Shown: positions 36,194 to 46,709 of the stretch, piece by piece | Layout of the letters: every line of letters starts with the position of its first letter | How positions within the stretch are numbered: the stretch's first letter is position 1 | Assembly: GCA_958439205.1 (NCBI GenBank) | Contig: OY288189.1 | Coordinates: forward strand, 1,813,001-1,877,000 | Length of the DNA stretch: 64,000 nt | Direction of reading: 5' to 3' | DNA from: an uncultured Allorhizobium sp. | GTDB taxonomy: Bacteria > Pseudomonadota > Alphaproteobacteria > Rhizobiales > Rhizobiaceae | Program-made: the position numbers and the translations under genes | The notes under the pieces: model-generated | Databases searched by the model: none | What the model saw: only the letters and a program-made list of their open reading frames with translations | Told to the model about the DNA's origin: nothing

Positions 36194-36940
36194 ATGGCTG
36201 GCCATTCACAGTTTAAAAACATCATGCACCGCAAGGGGAAGCAGGACGGTATCCGTTCCAAGATGTTCTCCAAGCTTGCGCGCGAAATCACCGTTGCTGC
36301 AAAGACCGGTCTGCCTGACCCGACCATGAATGCGGCCCTTCGCCTTGCCGTGCAGAACGCCAAGGCGCAGTCGATGCCGAAGGACAACATCGAGCGCGCG
36401 ATCAAGAAGGCCTCGGGTGCCGATGCCGAGACCTATGATGCGATCCGCTACGAGGGCTATGGTCCGGGCGGCGTCGCCGTCATCGTCGAGACGCTGACCG
36501 ACAACCGTAACCGCACGGCCTCGGTCGTCCGCTCGACCTTCTCCAAGGCCGGTGGTGCGCTCGGCGAAACCGGTTCGGTATCCTTCTCCTTCGACCATGT
36601 CGGCGAGATCACCTACAAGGCTGCTGTCGGCGATGCCGACAAGGTCATGGAAGCGGCGATCGAAGCCGGTGCCGAAGACGTCGTGTCCGATGAAGATGGT
36701 CATACGATCTACTGCGCCTTCGAAGACATGAACGAAGTGTCCAAGGCGCTCGAAGCCGTGCTCGGTGGCGCGGAATCGGTCAAGGCGATCTGGAAGCCGC
36801 AGAACACGATCGAAGTCGACGAGGAAAAGGCGACCTCGCTGATGAAGCTCATCGACACGCTGGAAGACGATGACGACGTGCAGAACGTCTATTCGAACTT
36901 CGAAGTCTCCGACGAAGTCATGGCGAAGCTTTCAGCCTGA
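36194..36940 (+). CDS. yebC: YebC/PmpR family protein
   Basis: A 248-residue protein starting [18 protein letters not shown], the hallmark of the family, with the acidic C-terminal domain [18 protein letters not shown]. Members act as DNA-binding regulators, and YebC has recently been linked to translation of proline-rich stretches. In many proteobacteria it precedes ruvC; in this window ruvC is 17 kb away on the other strand. Confidence 0.96.
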   Translation: MAGHSQFKNIMHRKGKQDGIRSKMFSKLAREITVAAKTGLPDPTMNAALRLAVQNAKAQSMPKDNIERAIKKASGADAETYDAIRYEGYGPGGVAVIVETLTDNRNRTASVVRSTFSKAGGALGETGSVSFSFDHVGEITYKAAVGDADKVMEAAIEAGAEDVVSDEDGHTIYCAFEDMNEVSKALEAVLGGAESVKAIWKPQNTIEVDEEKATSLMKLIDTLEDDDDVQNVYSNFEVSDEVMAKLSA

Positions 36941-36962
36941 TCGTCAGACCCGATGGATAAAC

Positions 36963-36996
36963 AAAAGCCCGGCTGCATCGCAGCCGGGCTTTTTGC
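36963..36996. terminator. bidirectional terminator between yebC and glmM
   Basis: A 14-bp stem AAAAGCCCGGCTGC/GCAGCCGGGCTTTT with loop ATC, with a T run on the plus side and TTTTG on the minus side. It serves convergent yebC and glmM. Confidence 0.92.
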
Positions 36997-37018
36997 TTTT
37001 CAGGGATTTCGCGTCGGC

Positions 37019-38374
37019 TCAGGCGGCGGCGCTGCGCACGCTGCCGATGACGTCCACCAGTTCGTTGACGATGCGCTCCACCTGCTCCCGGTCGTCGCCT
37101 TCTGCCATGACGCGGATAAGGGGCTCGGTGCCGGAGGGGCGGATGACCAGACGACCGGACTTTGCGAGTTCGGCTTCGGCGTCAGCGATCGCCTGCTTCA
37201 CGACTGCGTCTTCCAGCGGCTTGCCGCCAGAGAAGCGGACATTGCGCAGGAGCTGCGGCACGGGCTCGAAGCGATGGCAGAGCTCGCTGACCGTCCGGCC
37301 GGTACGCTTGACGGCGGCCAGGATCTGCAGAGCGGCTACGAGGCCGTCGCCGGTGGTGCCGTGATCAGAAAGCACGATATGGCCGGACTGCTCGCCGCCG
37401 ACGTTGAAGTCGTGGCTGCGCATGTGTTCAACGACATAGCGGTCGCCGACCTTGGTGCGGGCGAGCGTCAGGCCCTTGTCGCCGAGGAAGCGTTCCAGGC
37501 CGAGGTTCGACATGACGGTCGCGACAATGCCATTGCCGCGCAGCAGTCCGTCCTGCGCCCAGGTTTCGGCAACGACCGCCATCAGCTGATCGCCGTCGAT
37601 GACGGTGCCGTTCTCGTCGACGATGATGACGCGGTCGGCGTCGCCATCGAGCGCGATGCCGATGTCGGCGCGGGTTTCATGCACCTTCTTCTGCAGCGTT
37701 TCCGGGTGGGTCGAGCCGCATTCGAGGTTGATGTTGGTGCCGTTCGGCTCGTTGCCGATGGTGACGACTTCGGCGCCCAGCTCCCAGAGGGCTGCGGGTG
37801 CCACCTTGTAAGCGGCGCCGTTGGCGCAGTCGATCGCGACGCGCAGGCCATGCAGAGTCACATCGCGGGGCAGGGTGCGCTTGGCGAACTCGACGTAGCG
37901 GTCATGCACGCCGTCGATACGCTTGGCGCGGCCGATGTCGTTCGGCGCTGCGAGCTGGCCGTAGATGTCCTTCTCCAGCATGTCCTCGATCTGCAGCTCC
38001 AGCTCGTCCGAGAGCTTGTAGCCATCGGGGCCGAAGAGCTTGATGCCGTTGTCGGCGAAGGGATTGTGGGAGGCCGAGATCATCACGCCGAGGTCGCAGC
38101 GCAGAGAGCGTGTCAGCATCGCGACGGCAGGCGTCGGGATCGGGCCGAGAACGAAGGCGTCGAGGCCGGCGGCGGTAAAGCCGGCGACCATGGCGTTTTC
38201 AAGCATGTAGCCGGACAGGCGCGTATCCTTACCGATCACAACACGGTGGCGATGGCCGCCGCGGCGGAAGATCGTACCGGCAGCGATGCCGACCCGCATG
38301 GCGAGATCCGGTGTCATGGGGAAGCGATTGGAGAGGCCGCGAATGCCGTCCGTGCCGAAGTAACGACGTGTCAT
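37019..38374 (-). CDS. glmM: phosphoglucosamine mutase
   Basis: A 451-residue enzyme that converts glucosamine-6-phosphate to glucosamine-1-phosphate for peptidoglycan and lipopolysaccharide. It starts [13 protein letters not shown]; the phosphoserine is Ser102 in MISASHNPF, the metal loop is DGDADRVI and the sugar loop is GGEQSGHI. The start at 38374 has GAAGGAA 7 nt upstream and is better than the ATG five codons earlier. It follows ftsH, the common order in alphaproteobacteria. Confidence 0.97.
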   Translation of the reverse strand: MTRRYFGTDGIRGLSNRFPMTPDLAMRVGIAAGTIFRRGGHRHRVVIGKDTRLSGYMLENAMVAGFTAAGLDAFVLGPIPTPAVAMLTRSLRCDLGVMISASHNPFADNGIKLFGPDGYKLSDELELQIEDMLEKDIYGQLAAPNDIGRAKRIDGVHDRYVEFAKRTLPRDVTLHGLRVAIDCANGAAYKVAPAALWELGAEVVTIGNEPNGTNINLECGSTHPETLQKKVHETRADIGIALDGDADRVIIVDENGTVIDGDQLMAVVAETWAQDGLLRGNGIVATVMSNLGLERFLGDKGLTLARTKVGDRYVVEHMRSHDFNVGGEQSGHIVLSDHGTTGDGLVAALQILAAVKRTGRTVSELCHRFEPVPQLLRNVRFSGGKPLEDAVVKQAIADAEAELAKSGRLVIRPSGTEPLIRVMAEGDDREQVERIVNELVDVIGSVRSAAA

Positions 38375-38573
38375 CAAGTGTTCCTTCAAGTCCTATGGAT
38401 CTCAGCCGCTTTGGAACGTCATCATTCGTGAGCGATCGCGCGGGGATCCCTTGTTGGCTGCTCATGCCACAGAACGCAGTAAAGGACACGTAAAATAGCG
38501 CTAAAAACGATTACACGGCGTTACCGGGTACCCGGTCGTCCACTAAATTCTACTGATAGGATCATCTGAAACG

Positions 38574-38600
38574 AAAAAGGCCACCCGATGGGGTGGCCTT
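38574..38600 (-). terminator. ftsH rho-independent terminator
   Basis: On the minus strand, AAGGCCACCC/GGGTGGCCTT with loop CATC is followed by TTTCG. It lies between ftsH and glmM, so glmM needs its own promoter in the 247-bp gap. Confidence 0.85.
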
Positions 38601-38621
38601 GATCTTGAGTCCGTATGGCGC

Positions 38622-40553
38622 TCAGTGCGGCTGTGGTTCCAGACCGCCTTCGGCTTCGCCACCCTTCGGGGCGTCCTTGCGGCCTGTCGAGGGCACGGCC
38701 GAACCACGGCTCGGGGTGCTGTCGTCGCCGCTGTCGCGCGACGGCTTCTCGCCACGGATCAGCGCCTTGATCTCTTCGCCCGAGAGCGTTTCGTATTCAA
38801 GCAGGCCTTCCGCGATCGCGACGAAGGCGTCGTGGTGGTCGGTCAGGATACGACGGGCCTCGGTATAGGCCTCGTCGATCAGGCGACGAACTTCCATGTC
38901 GATCTTCTGGGCGGTCGATTCCGAGACGTTCTTGGACTGGGAGACCGAGTGGCCGAGGAAGACTTCCTGCTGGTTTTCGCCGTAAGCGACCTGGCCGAGC
39001 ACATCGGAGAAGCCCCACTGGGTGACCATGGCGCGGGCAAGCTTGGTGGCCTGCTCGATGTCGGAGGATGCACCAGAGGTGATGTTCTCCTTGCCGAAGG
39101 TCAGCTCTTCAGCCACGCGGCCGCCCATCATGATGACGAGGCGCGAGACCATCCACTTGTAGCTCATCGAGTAGCGGTCGCCCTCGGGGAGCTGCATGAC
39201 CATGCCGAGTGCACGGCCGCGCGGAATGATTGTTGCCTTGTGCAGCGGGTCGGCTGCGGGCACCTGCAGAGCAGTGATGGCGTGGCCGGCTTCGTGGTAG
39301 GCGGTCAGCTTCTTCTCAGCTTCGGTCATGGCGGAGGAGCGGCGTTCCGCACCCATCATGATCTTGTCCTTGGCGTCTTCGAATTCTGCCATGGTGACGA
39401 CGCGCTTGTTGCGGCGCGCGGCCATCAGGGCGGCTTCGTTGACGAGGTTCATCAGGTCCGCACCGGAGAAGCCGGGCGTGCCACGGGCGAGGACCTTGAG
39501 GTCGACGTTCGGGGCCAGCGGCACGTTGCGGGCGTGCACCTTGAGGATGCGCTCGCGGCCGATGATATCAGGGTTCGGCACGACGACCTGGCGGTCGAAA
39601 CGGCCCGGACGCAAAAGGGCCGGATCGAGAACGTCGGGACGGTTCGTCGCGGCGATCAGGATGATGCCTTCGTTCGCTTCAAAGCCGTCCATCTCGACGA
39701 GCAGCTGGTTCAGCGTCTGCTCGCGTTCATCGTTACCGCCGCCGAGGCCGGCACCACGATGGCGACCGACGGCGTCGATTTCGTCGATGAAGATGATGCA
39801 AGGCGCATTCTTCTTCGCCTGCTCGAACATATCGCGGACGCGGCTTGCACCAACGCCGACGAACATTTCGACGAAGTCAGAACCGGAGATGGTGAAGAAG
39901 GGGACGTTGGCTTCGCCAGCAACCGAGCGGGCGAGCAGCGTCTTACCCGTACCCGGAGGGCCGACCAGCAGAACGCCGCGCGGGATCTTGCCGCCGAGGC
40001 GCTGGAACTTCTGCGGGTCGCGGAGGAATTCGACGATTTCTTCCAGGTCCTGCTTGGCTTCGTCCACGCCTGCGACGTCGTCAAAGGTGACGCGTCCGTG
40101 CGCTTCGGTGAGGAGCTTTGCCTTAGACTTGCCGAAGCCCATGGCACCGCGCGAGCCACCCTGCATCTGGCGCATGAAGAACAGCCAAACACCAAGGATC
40201 AGCAGCATGGGGAGGAGCGTGCCGATATAGCTCAGGAAGCCAGAGGATCCGTCCGTTTCCGGACGCGCGACGATCATGACGTTTTCTGCTTCCAGCTTGG
40301 AAAGCAGGTTGTCGTCAACGACGGGCGCATAGGTCTGGAAGGCGGTGCCGGATTCGGCATATTTGCCGAGAACGCGGTTGCCTGTGACCGTCACCTCACG
40401 AACGCGCCCAGCGTCCACTTCGCGCAGGAACTGCGAATAGGGGATCTCGCTCGAGGCCGTCTGCGACGGCGACGTCTGGAACATGCTGAACAGCGCGATC
40501 AGCAAAAGGGCGATGATCGCCCAGAGCGCGAAATTGCGAAAATTTGGGTTCAT
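38622..40553 (-). CDS. ftsH: ATP-dependent zinc metalloprotease FtsH
   Basis: A 643-residue membrane protease. It has two N-terminal helices (about 8-25 and 107-128) around a periplasmic domain, an AAA+ module with Walker A GPPGTGKT and Walker [12 protein letters not shown], an SRH region, and the zinc motif HEAGH. It degrades membrane and regulatory proteins such as LpxC and sigma-32 homologues. The C-terminal tail is Pro/Ser/Gly-rich. Confidence 0.98.
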   Translation of the reverse strand: MNPNFRNFALWAIIALLLIALFSMFQTSPSQTASSEIPYSQFLREVDAGRVREVTVTGNRVLGKYAESGTAFQTYAPVVDDNLLSKLEAENVMIVARPETDGSSGFLSYIGTLLPMLLILGVWLFFMRQMQGGSRGAMGFGKSKAKLLTEAHGRVTFDDVAGVDEAKQDLEEIVEFLRDPQKFQRLGGKIPRGVLLVGPPGTGKTLLARSVAGEANVPFFTISGSDFVEMFVGVGASRVRDMFEQAKKNAPCIIFIDEIDAVGRHRGAGLGGGNDEREQTLNQLLVEMDGFEANEGIILIAATNRPDVLDPALLRPGRFDRQVVVPNPDIIGRERILKVHARNVPLAPNVDLKVLARGTPGFSGADLMNLVNEAALMAARRNKRVVTMAEFEDAKDKIMMGAERRSSAMTEAEKKLTAYHEAGHAITALQVPAADPLHKATIIPRGRALGMVMQLPEGDRYSMSYKWMVSRLVIMMGGRVAEELTFGKENITSGASSDIEQATKLARAMVTQWGFSDVLGQVAYGENQQEVFLGHSVSQSKNVSESTAQKIDMEVRRLIDEAYTEARRILTDHHDAFVAIAEGLLEYETLSGEEIKALIRGEKPSRDSGDDSTPSRGSAVPSTGRKDAPKGGEAEGGLEPQPH

Positions 40554-40673
40554 TGAACTCCCCGAACCTGTGGTGCGGGACGGAGCCCCGCAGAATTATC
40601 TCCTAACATAGGAGTGTGGCGCATCCTTGCCAAGGCAAACGCACCCTCGCAGATCGTTTTCCGTCAATAAGTC

Positions 40674-41999
40674 TTAAATGGGCGAGGCGGGCGTCCGTTC
40701 CGCGCCGATAAGGCGACCTATAGCATCGGCCAGTGGCTGGTCGAAGCCGGGCAGGAAGTCTGCGAAGAGCGAGAGGCGTGGCGTGATGGTGATCTGGTCG
40801 TCGATCTTCCCTGAAAGCTCTTTTTCTACAATGGCTTGCGGGCAGTTTCCGGCGAGGGCGGAGCGCACTGCGCCGGGAAGTTCGGGGATGATTTGGGCGG
40901 CCGGACCGGCGGTAATGGTCACTTCGCCTCTGCTTTGGTTCTCAATCAGGTAGCGCCCGTCCCAAACCATTGCGGCGGATGGCGGCACGGACAGCGGCAA
41001 AAAACCGCGCCTTTCCCGGAGCAGAAAGAGGTCCTTGCCCCGACGCAGCATCAGGCATCCCGACATTGTGAGCCGGAAATCGTTGCCAGCGTCGAGTGCA
41101 TCGGCCAGACGCGCAAGGCTCGCCGCCGCTGGCCGGTGCGGTTTGCCGCCGAGATTGGCTGTCAGTGCCGCGAGTGCGTGATCGCGGATTTCGGCTGATG
41201 GTGTCGCGTCGCCCAAAAGCCCGATTTTCACAACGGGACCGGTGAAGAACTCTGCCGATGCTTCAAGCCACTGCGCCGCACGGAGGGAGAGAGCCTCCCG
41301 TTTGCGAGCAGTCTCTTCGATTGCCGAGGGTGAGATTGTCGGGGCCAACTGCCGAATGCGGATGCGTTCATAACGGGGATCTTCGTTGCTGGGGTCATCG
41401 ATCCACCTTTGGCCGAGACCATCGAGATAGGAGCGGATCGCGCTGCGGCGGGTCCGCAGAAAAGGGCGGAGGATCCAGAGACGGCCACCGTAGAGCGTAG
41501 CGGGTGCCATGCCGGTAAGGCCGAGGGCGCCCTCTGTCGAGCGATCGGCACGCATGGCGACGGTTTCGATCTGGTCGTCGAGCGTATGGCCAGTCACGAT
41601 TGCATCGGCGCCGAGCGCGTCGGCTTCGTTCGCGAGCAGACGATAGCGCGCCTGACGGGCGGCCGCAGGTAGACCGTGCTCAGGTTTTGCGTCTGACCAG
41701 CGCGCAATACGGTGGGGAATGCCAACGGTTTCGCAAAGGGTGGCGACCGCGCGCGCTTCGTCGGCTGAACCGGGGCGCAGAGCATGGTCGACGGTTGCGG
41801 CCGTCAGGGTGTGGTGGTGGGGAAAGCTTTGCGTTTTGATCGCGCGCTGCAGGGAAAGCAGGAGGCCGGTCGAATCACTGCCACCGGAGATGGCGACCAA
41901 CAGGCGCGTCGGGCGGCGGAGGGCATGGAGGAAATCTTCGATCGCCGCTTCGGGCGAGAGGTCGGGCACAGGGGACCCTGCCGCGCGGCGCGCGGCCAT
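40674..41999 (-). CDS. tilS: tRNA(Ile)-lysidine synthase
   Basis: A 441-residue N-type ATP pyrophosphatase that places lysidine on C34 of the AUA-reading tRNA-Ile. The PP-loop is LLVAISGGSDSTGLLL, followed by TVDHALRPGSADEA and TGHTLDDQIETVAMR. The C-terminal half is less conserved, as usual. Its ATG overlaps the cpoB stop codon by one base (TGATG). ftsH lies 120 bp downstream. Confidence 0.95.
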   Translation of the reverse strand: MAARRAAGSPVPDLSPEAAIEDFLHALRRPTRLLVAISGGSDSTGLLLSLQRAIKTQSFPHHHTLTAATVDHALRPGSADEARAVATLCETVGIPHRIARWSDAKPEHGLPAAARQARYRLLANEADALGADAIVTGHTLDDQIETVAMRADRSTEGALGLTGMAPATLYGGRLWILRPFLRTRRSAIRSYLDGLGQRWIDDPSNEDPRYERIRIRQLAPTISPSAIEETARKREALSLRAAQWLEASAEFFTGPVVKIGLLGDATPSAEIRDHALAALTANLGGKPHRPAAASLARLADALDAGNDFRLTMSGCLMLRRGKDLFLLRERRGFLPLSVPPSAAMVWDGRYLIENQSRGEVTITAGPAAQIIPELPGAVRSALAGNCPQAIVEKELSGKIDDQITITPRLSLFADFLPGFDQPLADAIGRLIGAERTPASPI

Positions 42000-42997
42000 C
42001 AGCAGCCGAGGCGCTTCTGCTCACTCGCGACCTTGGAAACGACGGCGCGGGAAGCCTTGGGGTAGCGCTTGGAGACTTCGCGCAGCGTGGCGCAGGCGGT
42101 CTCTGTGTTGTCGAGGGCAGCCAGCGACATGCCGAGCTTCAGCAGCATTTCAGGTGCCTTGGGAGAGGTGTTGTAGGTCTGGTGCGCGTTGAGGAAGGTC
42201 TTGGCCGCCTCGTTGTAATTGCCCTGGGAGTAGAGGGCCTCGCCGAGCCAGAAGTTGGCGTCTGCGATCTTGGCACTGCTCGGATAGGCGGCGATGAAAT
42301 CGCGGAATTCGCTCTCGGCCAGCGAATAGTCGCCGGAGAGAACATGGGCATAAGCTACCTGGTAGACGTCGCTTTCTGAATTCAGCGAGGCTGTCTGCTG
42401 GGGCGCGGCCTGACCGGTGGTCGAGGGAGCCGTCACGCCGGAGTCCACGCCGGGCAGGGCGGTTGAGCCATTGTCGAGGGCATCCTGGTTGAGCGTTGCC
42501 GTGACCGGCATGCCGCTTTCGTCGAGCGCGATCGAGCCGAGGGTCTGTTCGGCGGGCGCGCTACCAGGTGCCTGGCCCGCGGCGGAAGCGTCGGCGGTTG
42601 CGCCGACGTCCGGTGTTTCGGTGATGATCTCGGCAACGGAATCCTGTTGCTGCCCGCCCTGGACGGGACGGGTCAGAGACCCACTCTTCTTTTCGAGATC
42701 CTGGAAGCGGAACTCGTTGTCTTCCTGCTGCTTGCGGATGGTTTCCTGCATCTGGAGAAGCTGGAAGCTCATTTCCTCGATCCGGCCGTTCAAGGCGCGA
42801 ATCTCTTCCTCAAGCTGCTGAACACGCAGGGTCGGGTCTGTTGCCTGGGCGAGATGCACCTCGGCCTTCGGCGAATGTTCGGGCGCAGTCTTCTGGCCGA
42901 ACGGGACGTTTGGAAACAGCTGGAACGCGTTCGCGCTGCCATGCAGTCCCATGAGCGAGGCCGTCGCAAGCAGAGCGGCCATCACAAGTTTGTTCAT
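41999..42997 (-). CDS. cpoB: cell division coordinator CpoB (YbgF)
   Basis: A 332-residue periplasmic protein with a signal peptide (MNKLVMAALLATASLMGLHG). A trimeric coiled-coil stretch follows (LRVQQLEEEIRALNGRIEEM), then a Ser/Ala/Gln-rich linker, then TPR repeats (YQVAYAHVLSGDYSLAESEF; NFWLGEALYSQGNYNEAAKT). It links the Tol-Pal system to septal peptidoglycan synthesis. The start is at 42997 rather than at the far upstream end of the frame. It overlaps tilS by one base. Confidence 0.94.
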   Translation of the reverse strand: MNKLVMAALLATASLMGLHGSANAFQLFPNVPFGQKTAPEHSPKAEVHLAQATDPTLRVQQLEEEIRALNGRIEEMSFQLLQMQETIRKQQEDNEFRFQDLEKKSGSLTRPVQGGQQQDSVAEIITETPDVGATADASAAGQAPGSAPAEQTLGSIALDESGMPVTATLNQDALDNGSTALPGVDSGVTAPSTTGQAAPQQTASLNSESDVYQVAYAHVLSGDYSLAESEFRDFIAAYPSSAKIADANFWLGEALYSQGNYNEAAKTFLNAHQTYNTSPKAPEMLLKLGMSLAALDNTETACATLREVSKRYPKASRAVVSKVASEQKRLGC

Positions 42998-43104
42998 GTT
43001 CCTTTTTCCTGTTTTCGCGGCGAATTGCGCCGAACCAGCGCCGACAGGAGTTTTCCCAATTGCCTGCAAAAAGCAACCAAGTTCGGCCAAAGTATGGAGA
43101 AAAG

Positions 43105-43130
43105 TAAAAGGCGGCCCAGGGGCCGCCTTC
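43105..43130 (-). terminator. pal terminator
   Basis: AAGGCGGCC/GGCCGCCTT with a 4-nt loop, followed on the minus strand by TTAC with few T residues. It lies between pal and cpoB and may be only partly efficient. Confidence 0.6.
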
Positions 43131-43159
43131 ACGTGCTGGTGATTGCCGGGTGTACCGGA

Positions 43160-43699
43160 TCACATGCCGGCGCCACCGAGAACGGTGACGGCGCGGCGGT
43201 TCTGCGACCAGCAGGAAATGTCGTCGCAGACGGCGACCGGACGTTCCTTGCCGTAGGAAATGGTCTTCAGGCGCTGAGCCGGAACACCGCGCTGCGCGAG
43301 ATAATCGCGGGTGGCGGCAGCACGGCGTGCGCCGAGGGCCAGGTTGTATTCGCGCGTGCCGCGTTCGTCGGCATGGCCTTCGATCGTGATCGCGTAGTTC
43401 GGGTAGCGGGCGAGCCACTGGGCCTGACGGTCGAGCGTCTGGGCGGCGTCGGCACGGATCGAGGTCGAGTCAGTGTCGAAGAAGATGCGGTCGCCGACGT
43501 TGACGGTGAAGTCCTGGGCCGAACCCGGGGTTGCGGCACCAGCGCCACCGGCGCCGAGGCCGAGTTCGCCAGCGCTGTTGGGCAGGTTCTTCTTGTTGGC
43601 GCAGCCTGCGAGGGCAAGAGCCACGGCAAATGCGATCATGGCCGGGTTGGTTGCCATTTTCTGCAGACGGCTCGTGGCCGGGGAATGAATGCGGCTCAT
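43160..43699 (-). CDS. pal: peptidoglycan-associated lipoprotein Pal
   Basis: A 179-residue lipoprotein. The signal peptide ends in lipobox LAGC (Cys33), and the OmpA-like domain carries ITIEGHADERGTREYNLALG and NRRAVTVL for peptidoglycan binding. It is anchored in the outer membrane and works with TolB for envelope constriction at division. Its upstream region has three TTAACC-like repeats and is separated from tolB by a strong terminator, so it has its own promoter. Confidence 0.97.
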   Translation of the reverse strand: MSRIHSPATSRLQKMATNPAMIAFAVALALAGCANKKNLPNSAGELGLGAGGAGAATPGSAQDFTVNVGDRIFFDTDSTSIRADAAQTLDRQAQWLARYPNYAITIEGHADERGTREYNLALGARRAAATRDYLAQRGVPAQRLKTISYGKERPVAVCDDISCWSQNRRAVTVLGGAGM

Positions 43700-43738
43700 C
43701 GCCGGTCTCCTTGAATTCTCTGTTAGGGTTGCCGGACC

Positions 43739-43780
43739 TTAACCAATCGCGGTTAACCGGCTTCAAACAATCATGGTTAA
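43739..43780. promoter_or_regulatory. cluster of TTAACC motifs in the pal promoter region
   Basis: TTAACC at 43739-43744, GGTTAACC at 43751-43758 and ATGGTTAA at 43773-43780 (reverse complement TTAACCAT, a described CtrA half-site form) lie 40-80 bp upstream of pal. The spacing is not the classical N7, so CtrA control is only a possibility. Confidence 0.35.
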
Positions 43781-43830
43781 CAAACTGTCAAATCACATGG
43801 CGAAGATGGCGATTGCAGGTCGTTTAAGGC

Positions 43831-43859
43831 GAGAAAGAGGCGCAAATGCGCCTCTTTCC
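43831..43859 (-). terminator. tolB rho-independent terminator
   Basis: An 11-bp stem GAAAGAGGCGC/GCGCCTCTTTC with loop AAAT directly after the tolB stop. Few T residues follow, but the stem itself ends in CTTTC. Confidence 0.75.
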
Positions 43860-43864
43860 GATCA

Positions 43865-45169
43865 CTATTCCATCAGTGGCGACCAGGCCGGGTCAGACGC
43901 GAAGGACGGCGTCTTGACCAGCTGCTCGTTATAACCGGTGAGGTCGATCGAGTAGAGCTGCGGTCCACCGGCGCCAGCGTTCTGGCGGAAGAACATCAAT
44001 ACGCGGCCGTTCGGTGCCCAGGTCGGGCCTTCATTGTGGAAGCCCGTCGTCAGGATGCGCTCGCCCGAACCGTCCGTCTTCATCACGCCGATCGAGAACT
44101 TGCCGCCCGACTGCTTGGTGAAAGCGATCAGATCGCCGCGGGGAGACCAGACCGGGGTCGAGTAAGAACCGTCGCCGAAGGAGATGCGGCGCTGGCCGGA
44201 GCCATCGGCACCCATGATGTAAAGCTGCTGGCGGCCGCCACGGTCGCTTTCGAAGACGATCTGGCTGCCATCAGGCGAGTAAGATGGCGAGGTGTCGATG
44301 GCCGCTGTCGAGGTGAGACGGGTCGTGGTGCGCGAGCGCAGGTCCATCGTGTAGATGTTGGCGTTGCCTTCCTGCTGCAGGCTCATGATGACCCGCTGGC
44401 CATCCGGCGAGAAGCGCGGCGCAAACGTCATGCCGGGGAAATTGCCGACAACCTCACGAGAACCGGTTTCCAGCTGCAGCAGATAGACGCGCGGCTGGTC
44501 GCCCTCGAAGGACATGTAGGTGATTTCCTGGCGGTTCGGCGAGAAGCGCGGGGTCAGCACGAGGTCCTTCGAGCTCGTCAACGGACGCATGTTCTCGCCG
44601 TCCTGGTCCATGATCGCGAGCTGGCGCTTGCGGTCGGTCTTCGGACCGCTTTCGGAGACGAAAACGATGCGGGTGTCGAAATAGCCCTTTTCGCCAGTGA
44701 TGCGCTCATAGATGGCGTCTGCGATCATATGGGCGACGCGGCGCCAGTTCTTCGGGTCGGTGAAGAACTGCTGGCCGGTCATCTGCTGGCCACCAAAGGT
44801 ATCCCAGAGGCGGAATTCGGCGCGCAGGCGACCGTCCGGCTCGCGGACGATGCGACCAACCACCAGGGCTTCTGCCTTCAGGACCTTCCAGTCCTCGAAG
44901 CGCGGAGGCTGGTCGGGATTGGAGATCTTTTCGATGAAGGCGGCGCGGCTGACCGGGGCGAAGAGGCCCGAACGCTTCAGGTCGGCTTCGACCACGGCGG
45001 AGATCTGGGCGCCGATGCCATCAGCGGAGATGAAGTCGGTAATCGCGATCGGCAGCGGCTGAACGTTGCCGCGGTTGATGTTGATTTCAACGGCTGCGTT
45101 TGCAGGTGCCACGAAGGCGCCTGCCATGCCGGCACAGACCAGCAGAATGCGGAGGAGGAGAGTTTTCAT
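43865..45169 (-). CDS. tolB: Tol-Pal system beta-propeller protein TolB
   Basis: A 434-residue periplasmic protein with a signal peptide ([22 protein letters not shown]), an N-terminal alpha/beta domain and six WD40-like/PD40 repeats ([53 protein letters not shown]). It bridges Pal and TolA. I place the start at the ATG at 45169; a TTG 9 nt upstream is possible. Confidence 0.96.
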   Translation of the reverse strand: MKTLLLRILLVCAGMAGAFVAPANAAVEININRGNVQPLPIAITDFISADGIGAQISAVVEADLKRSGLFAPVSRAAFIEKISNPDQPPRFEDWKVLKAEALVVGRIVREPDGRLRAEFRLWDTFGGQQMTGQQFFTDPKNWRRVAHMIADAIYERITGEKGYFDTRIVFVSESGPKTDRKRQLAIMDQDGENMRPLTSSKDLVLTPRFSPNRQEITYMSFEGDQPRVYLLQLETGSREVVGNFPGMTFAPRFSPDGQRVIMSLQQEGNANIYTMDLRSRTTTRLTSTAAIDTSPSYSPDGSQIVFESDRGGRQQLYIMGADGSGQRRISFGDGSYSTPVWSPRGDLIAFTKQSGGKFSIGVMKTDGSGERILTTGFHNEGPTWAPNGRVLMFFRQNAGAGGPQLYSIDLTGYNEQLVKTPSFASDPAWSPLME

Positions 45170-45190
45170 GCTTACCAAGCCTTTCAGCTC

Positions 45191-46222
45191 TTACATCAGT
45201 TCGCTGGGGTCGAAATTGACGACAACTTCAGACCAAGCGTCGTATTTGTCCGGGGGAAGATTGGTGAACGGGGCGGACTTGCGAACGGCGCGCACGGCAC
45301 CGCTCATGAGAACCTGTTGAGCCGACGGTGAACCGCCGGTCGCGGTCGCCTCCGGCTCGCCGACCAGTTCGCCATTCTGGTCGAGGCGGAAGGTGACGCG
45401 AACGCGGACATCGGCGGCATCGGCCATGCCGGGCGTGATCAGCCAGTTGTTCTGGATGATGCCGCGCAGCGCGTCCAGTTCACTCTGGCTTAGCGTCGAG
45501 CCGCCGGTGTTTGTGCTGCCGCCGAGAGCCTCAGGTGCTGTCGAGCGCTTCGCGCCGCCACCGGCTGCGTCTGTCTTGTTGAGCAGGGCCGCCACGTCGT
45601 CGGCGTTGAAGTCGCTTTCCATCTGCGGCTTCGACTTTGCCGTTTCCTGGGCCTTGGTGTCCTTCTTGGCGTCAGGCTTCGGCGGCTTCTTTTCTGCCGG
45701 CTTGGCGATCTCGGGCTGCGGACGGGCAGCCGGGATCGGCGCCTTCTCGGGCAGGGGGATCTCTTCGGCAACCGTCTCTTCGGGCACGGCCTCTTCGGTC
45801 GGCTTCGGTTCCGGCTCCGGTGGAGGTGCCGTCTCTTCGGGCACGACTTCCTTCACCTCGTTTACTTCCGGATCAGGGGTCGGTGCCGGCGTTTCCACCT
45901 TCTTCGGTGCAGCCGCGACTTCCTGCTCGACCGGACGCTGCGAGGGCGTCGGCGGGGATTTCAGGTCGACTTCGTTGTCACCGAAATTTTCAGCCGGTTC
46001 GGCGATCGGCGGCTTTTTCGTCGGCACGGGTGCGGATGTCTCCGCCATCGGTGCCGTCTTGGAGCCCTGCTGGATCTGGGTGAATTCCGAGATCGGCACG
46101 ATGTCGACGGGAAGGGTTTCCATCGGGGCGATCTCCAGCTTTTCAGGCGAGCCGAGGCTCACCAGGGCTGCAGAGAGCGCCAGTGTGTGCAGAAACGAGG
46201 ATGTGAAGAGGCTGCCCTTCAT
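45191..46222 (-). CDS. tolA: TolA-type energy transducer
   Basis: A 343-residue protein with one N-terminal membrane helix (FLHTLALSAALVSLG), a long low-complexity periplasmic region rich in Pro, Glu and Lys (about 60-215) and a C-terminal TonB/TolA-like domain (ELDALRGIIQNNWLITPGM, ADVRVRVTFRLDQNGELVG). It transmits force from TolQR to TolB-Pal. It is located between tolR and tolB as expected. Confidence 0.92.
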   Translation of the reverse strand: MKGSLFTSSFLHTLALSAALVSLGSPEKLEIAPMETLPVDIVPISEFTQIQQGSKTAPMAETSAPVPTKKPPIAEPAENFGDNEVDLKSPPTPSQRPVEQEVAAAPKKVETPAPTPDPEVNEVKEVVPEETAPPPEPEPKPTEEAVPEETVAEEIPLPEKAPIPAARPQPEIAKPAEKKPPKPDAKKDTKAQETAKSKPQMESDFNADDVAALLNKTDAAGGGAKRSTAPEALGGSTNTGGSTLSQSELDALRGIIQNNWLITPGMADAADVRVRVTFRLDQNGELVGEPEATATGGSPSAQQVLMSGAVRAVRKSAPFTNLPPDKYDAWSEVVVNFDPSELM

Positions 46223-46232
46223 GTCCGTCCGA

Positions 46233-46685
46233 TCAATTCTGCTGTTCCTGCAAGGTCACGAGACCGATATTGGTGAAACCGGCCGACGAAATCCGCGCCA
46301 TGACCTGCATGACAATGCCATAGGTGGCGGCGGTATCGGCGCGCACGAAAATACGTTCATTGTAGCCGGTGGTGGCGATCGCCTGCAGCTTCGGCACGAC
46401 TTCCTCGATCGGGATCGCCGTTTCCTGCAGATAGATCTCGCCGGCCGGATTGACCGAGACGGTGATCGGCTGGTTTTCGCTGCTCATCGCCTTGGCCTGC
46501 GTCTGCGGCAGGTCGATCGGCACGCCAACCGTCATCATCGGAGCGGCAACCATGAAGATGATCAAGAGCACGAGCACGACGTCGACGAAGGGCGTGACGT
46601 TGATTTCGCTGACGAGGGCTTTCTTGCCACCGCGACGTCCGCGGCGTCCGCCACCCTTGCTACCCGATCCGACCGACATACCCAT
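46233..46685 (-). CDS. tolR: TolR proton-channel protein
   Basis: A 150-residue ExbD/TolR protein. A glycine- and arginine-rich N terminus leads to EINVTPFVDVVLVLLIIFM, with the proton-relay Asp35 in the membrane helix, then the periplasmic domain. AGGAGA 6 nt upstream supports the ATG at 46685. It lies 24 bp after tolQ. Confidence 0.96.
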   Translation of the reverse strand: MGMSVGSGSKGGGRRGRRGGKKALVSEINVTPFVDVVLVLLIIFMVAAPMMTVGVPIDLPQTQAKAMSSENQPITVSVNPAGEIYLQETAIPIEEVVPKLQAIATTGYNERIFVRADTAATYGIVMQVMARISSAGFTNIGLVTLQEQQN

Positions 46686-46709
46686 GATGCGTCTCCTGCC
46701 TTCCGGGCC

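Noticed and set aside
38625..40556. Plus-strand open frame as long as ftsH
   Set aside because: It mirrors the ftsH gene exactly in extent; the FtsH protein has all family motifs, and the mirror product has none.
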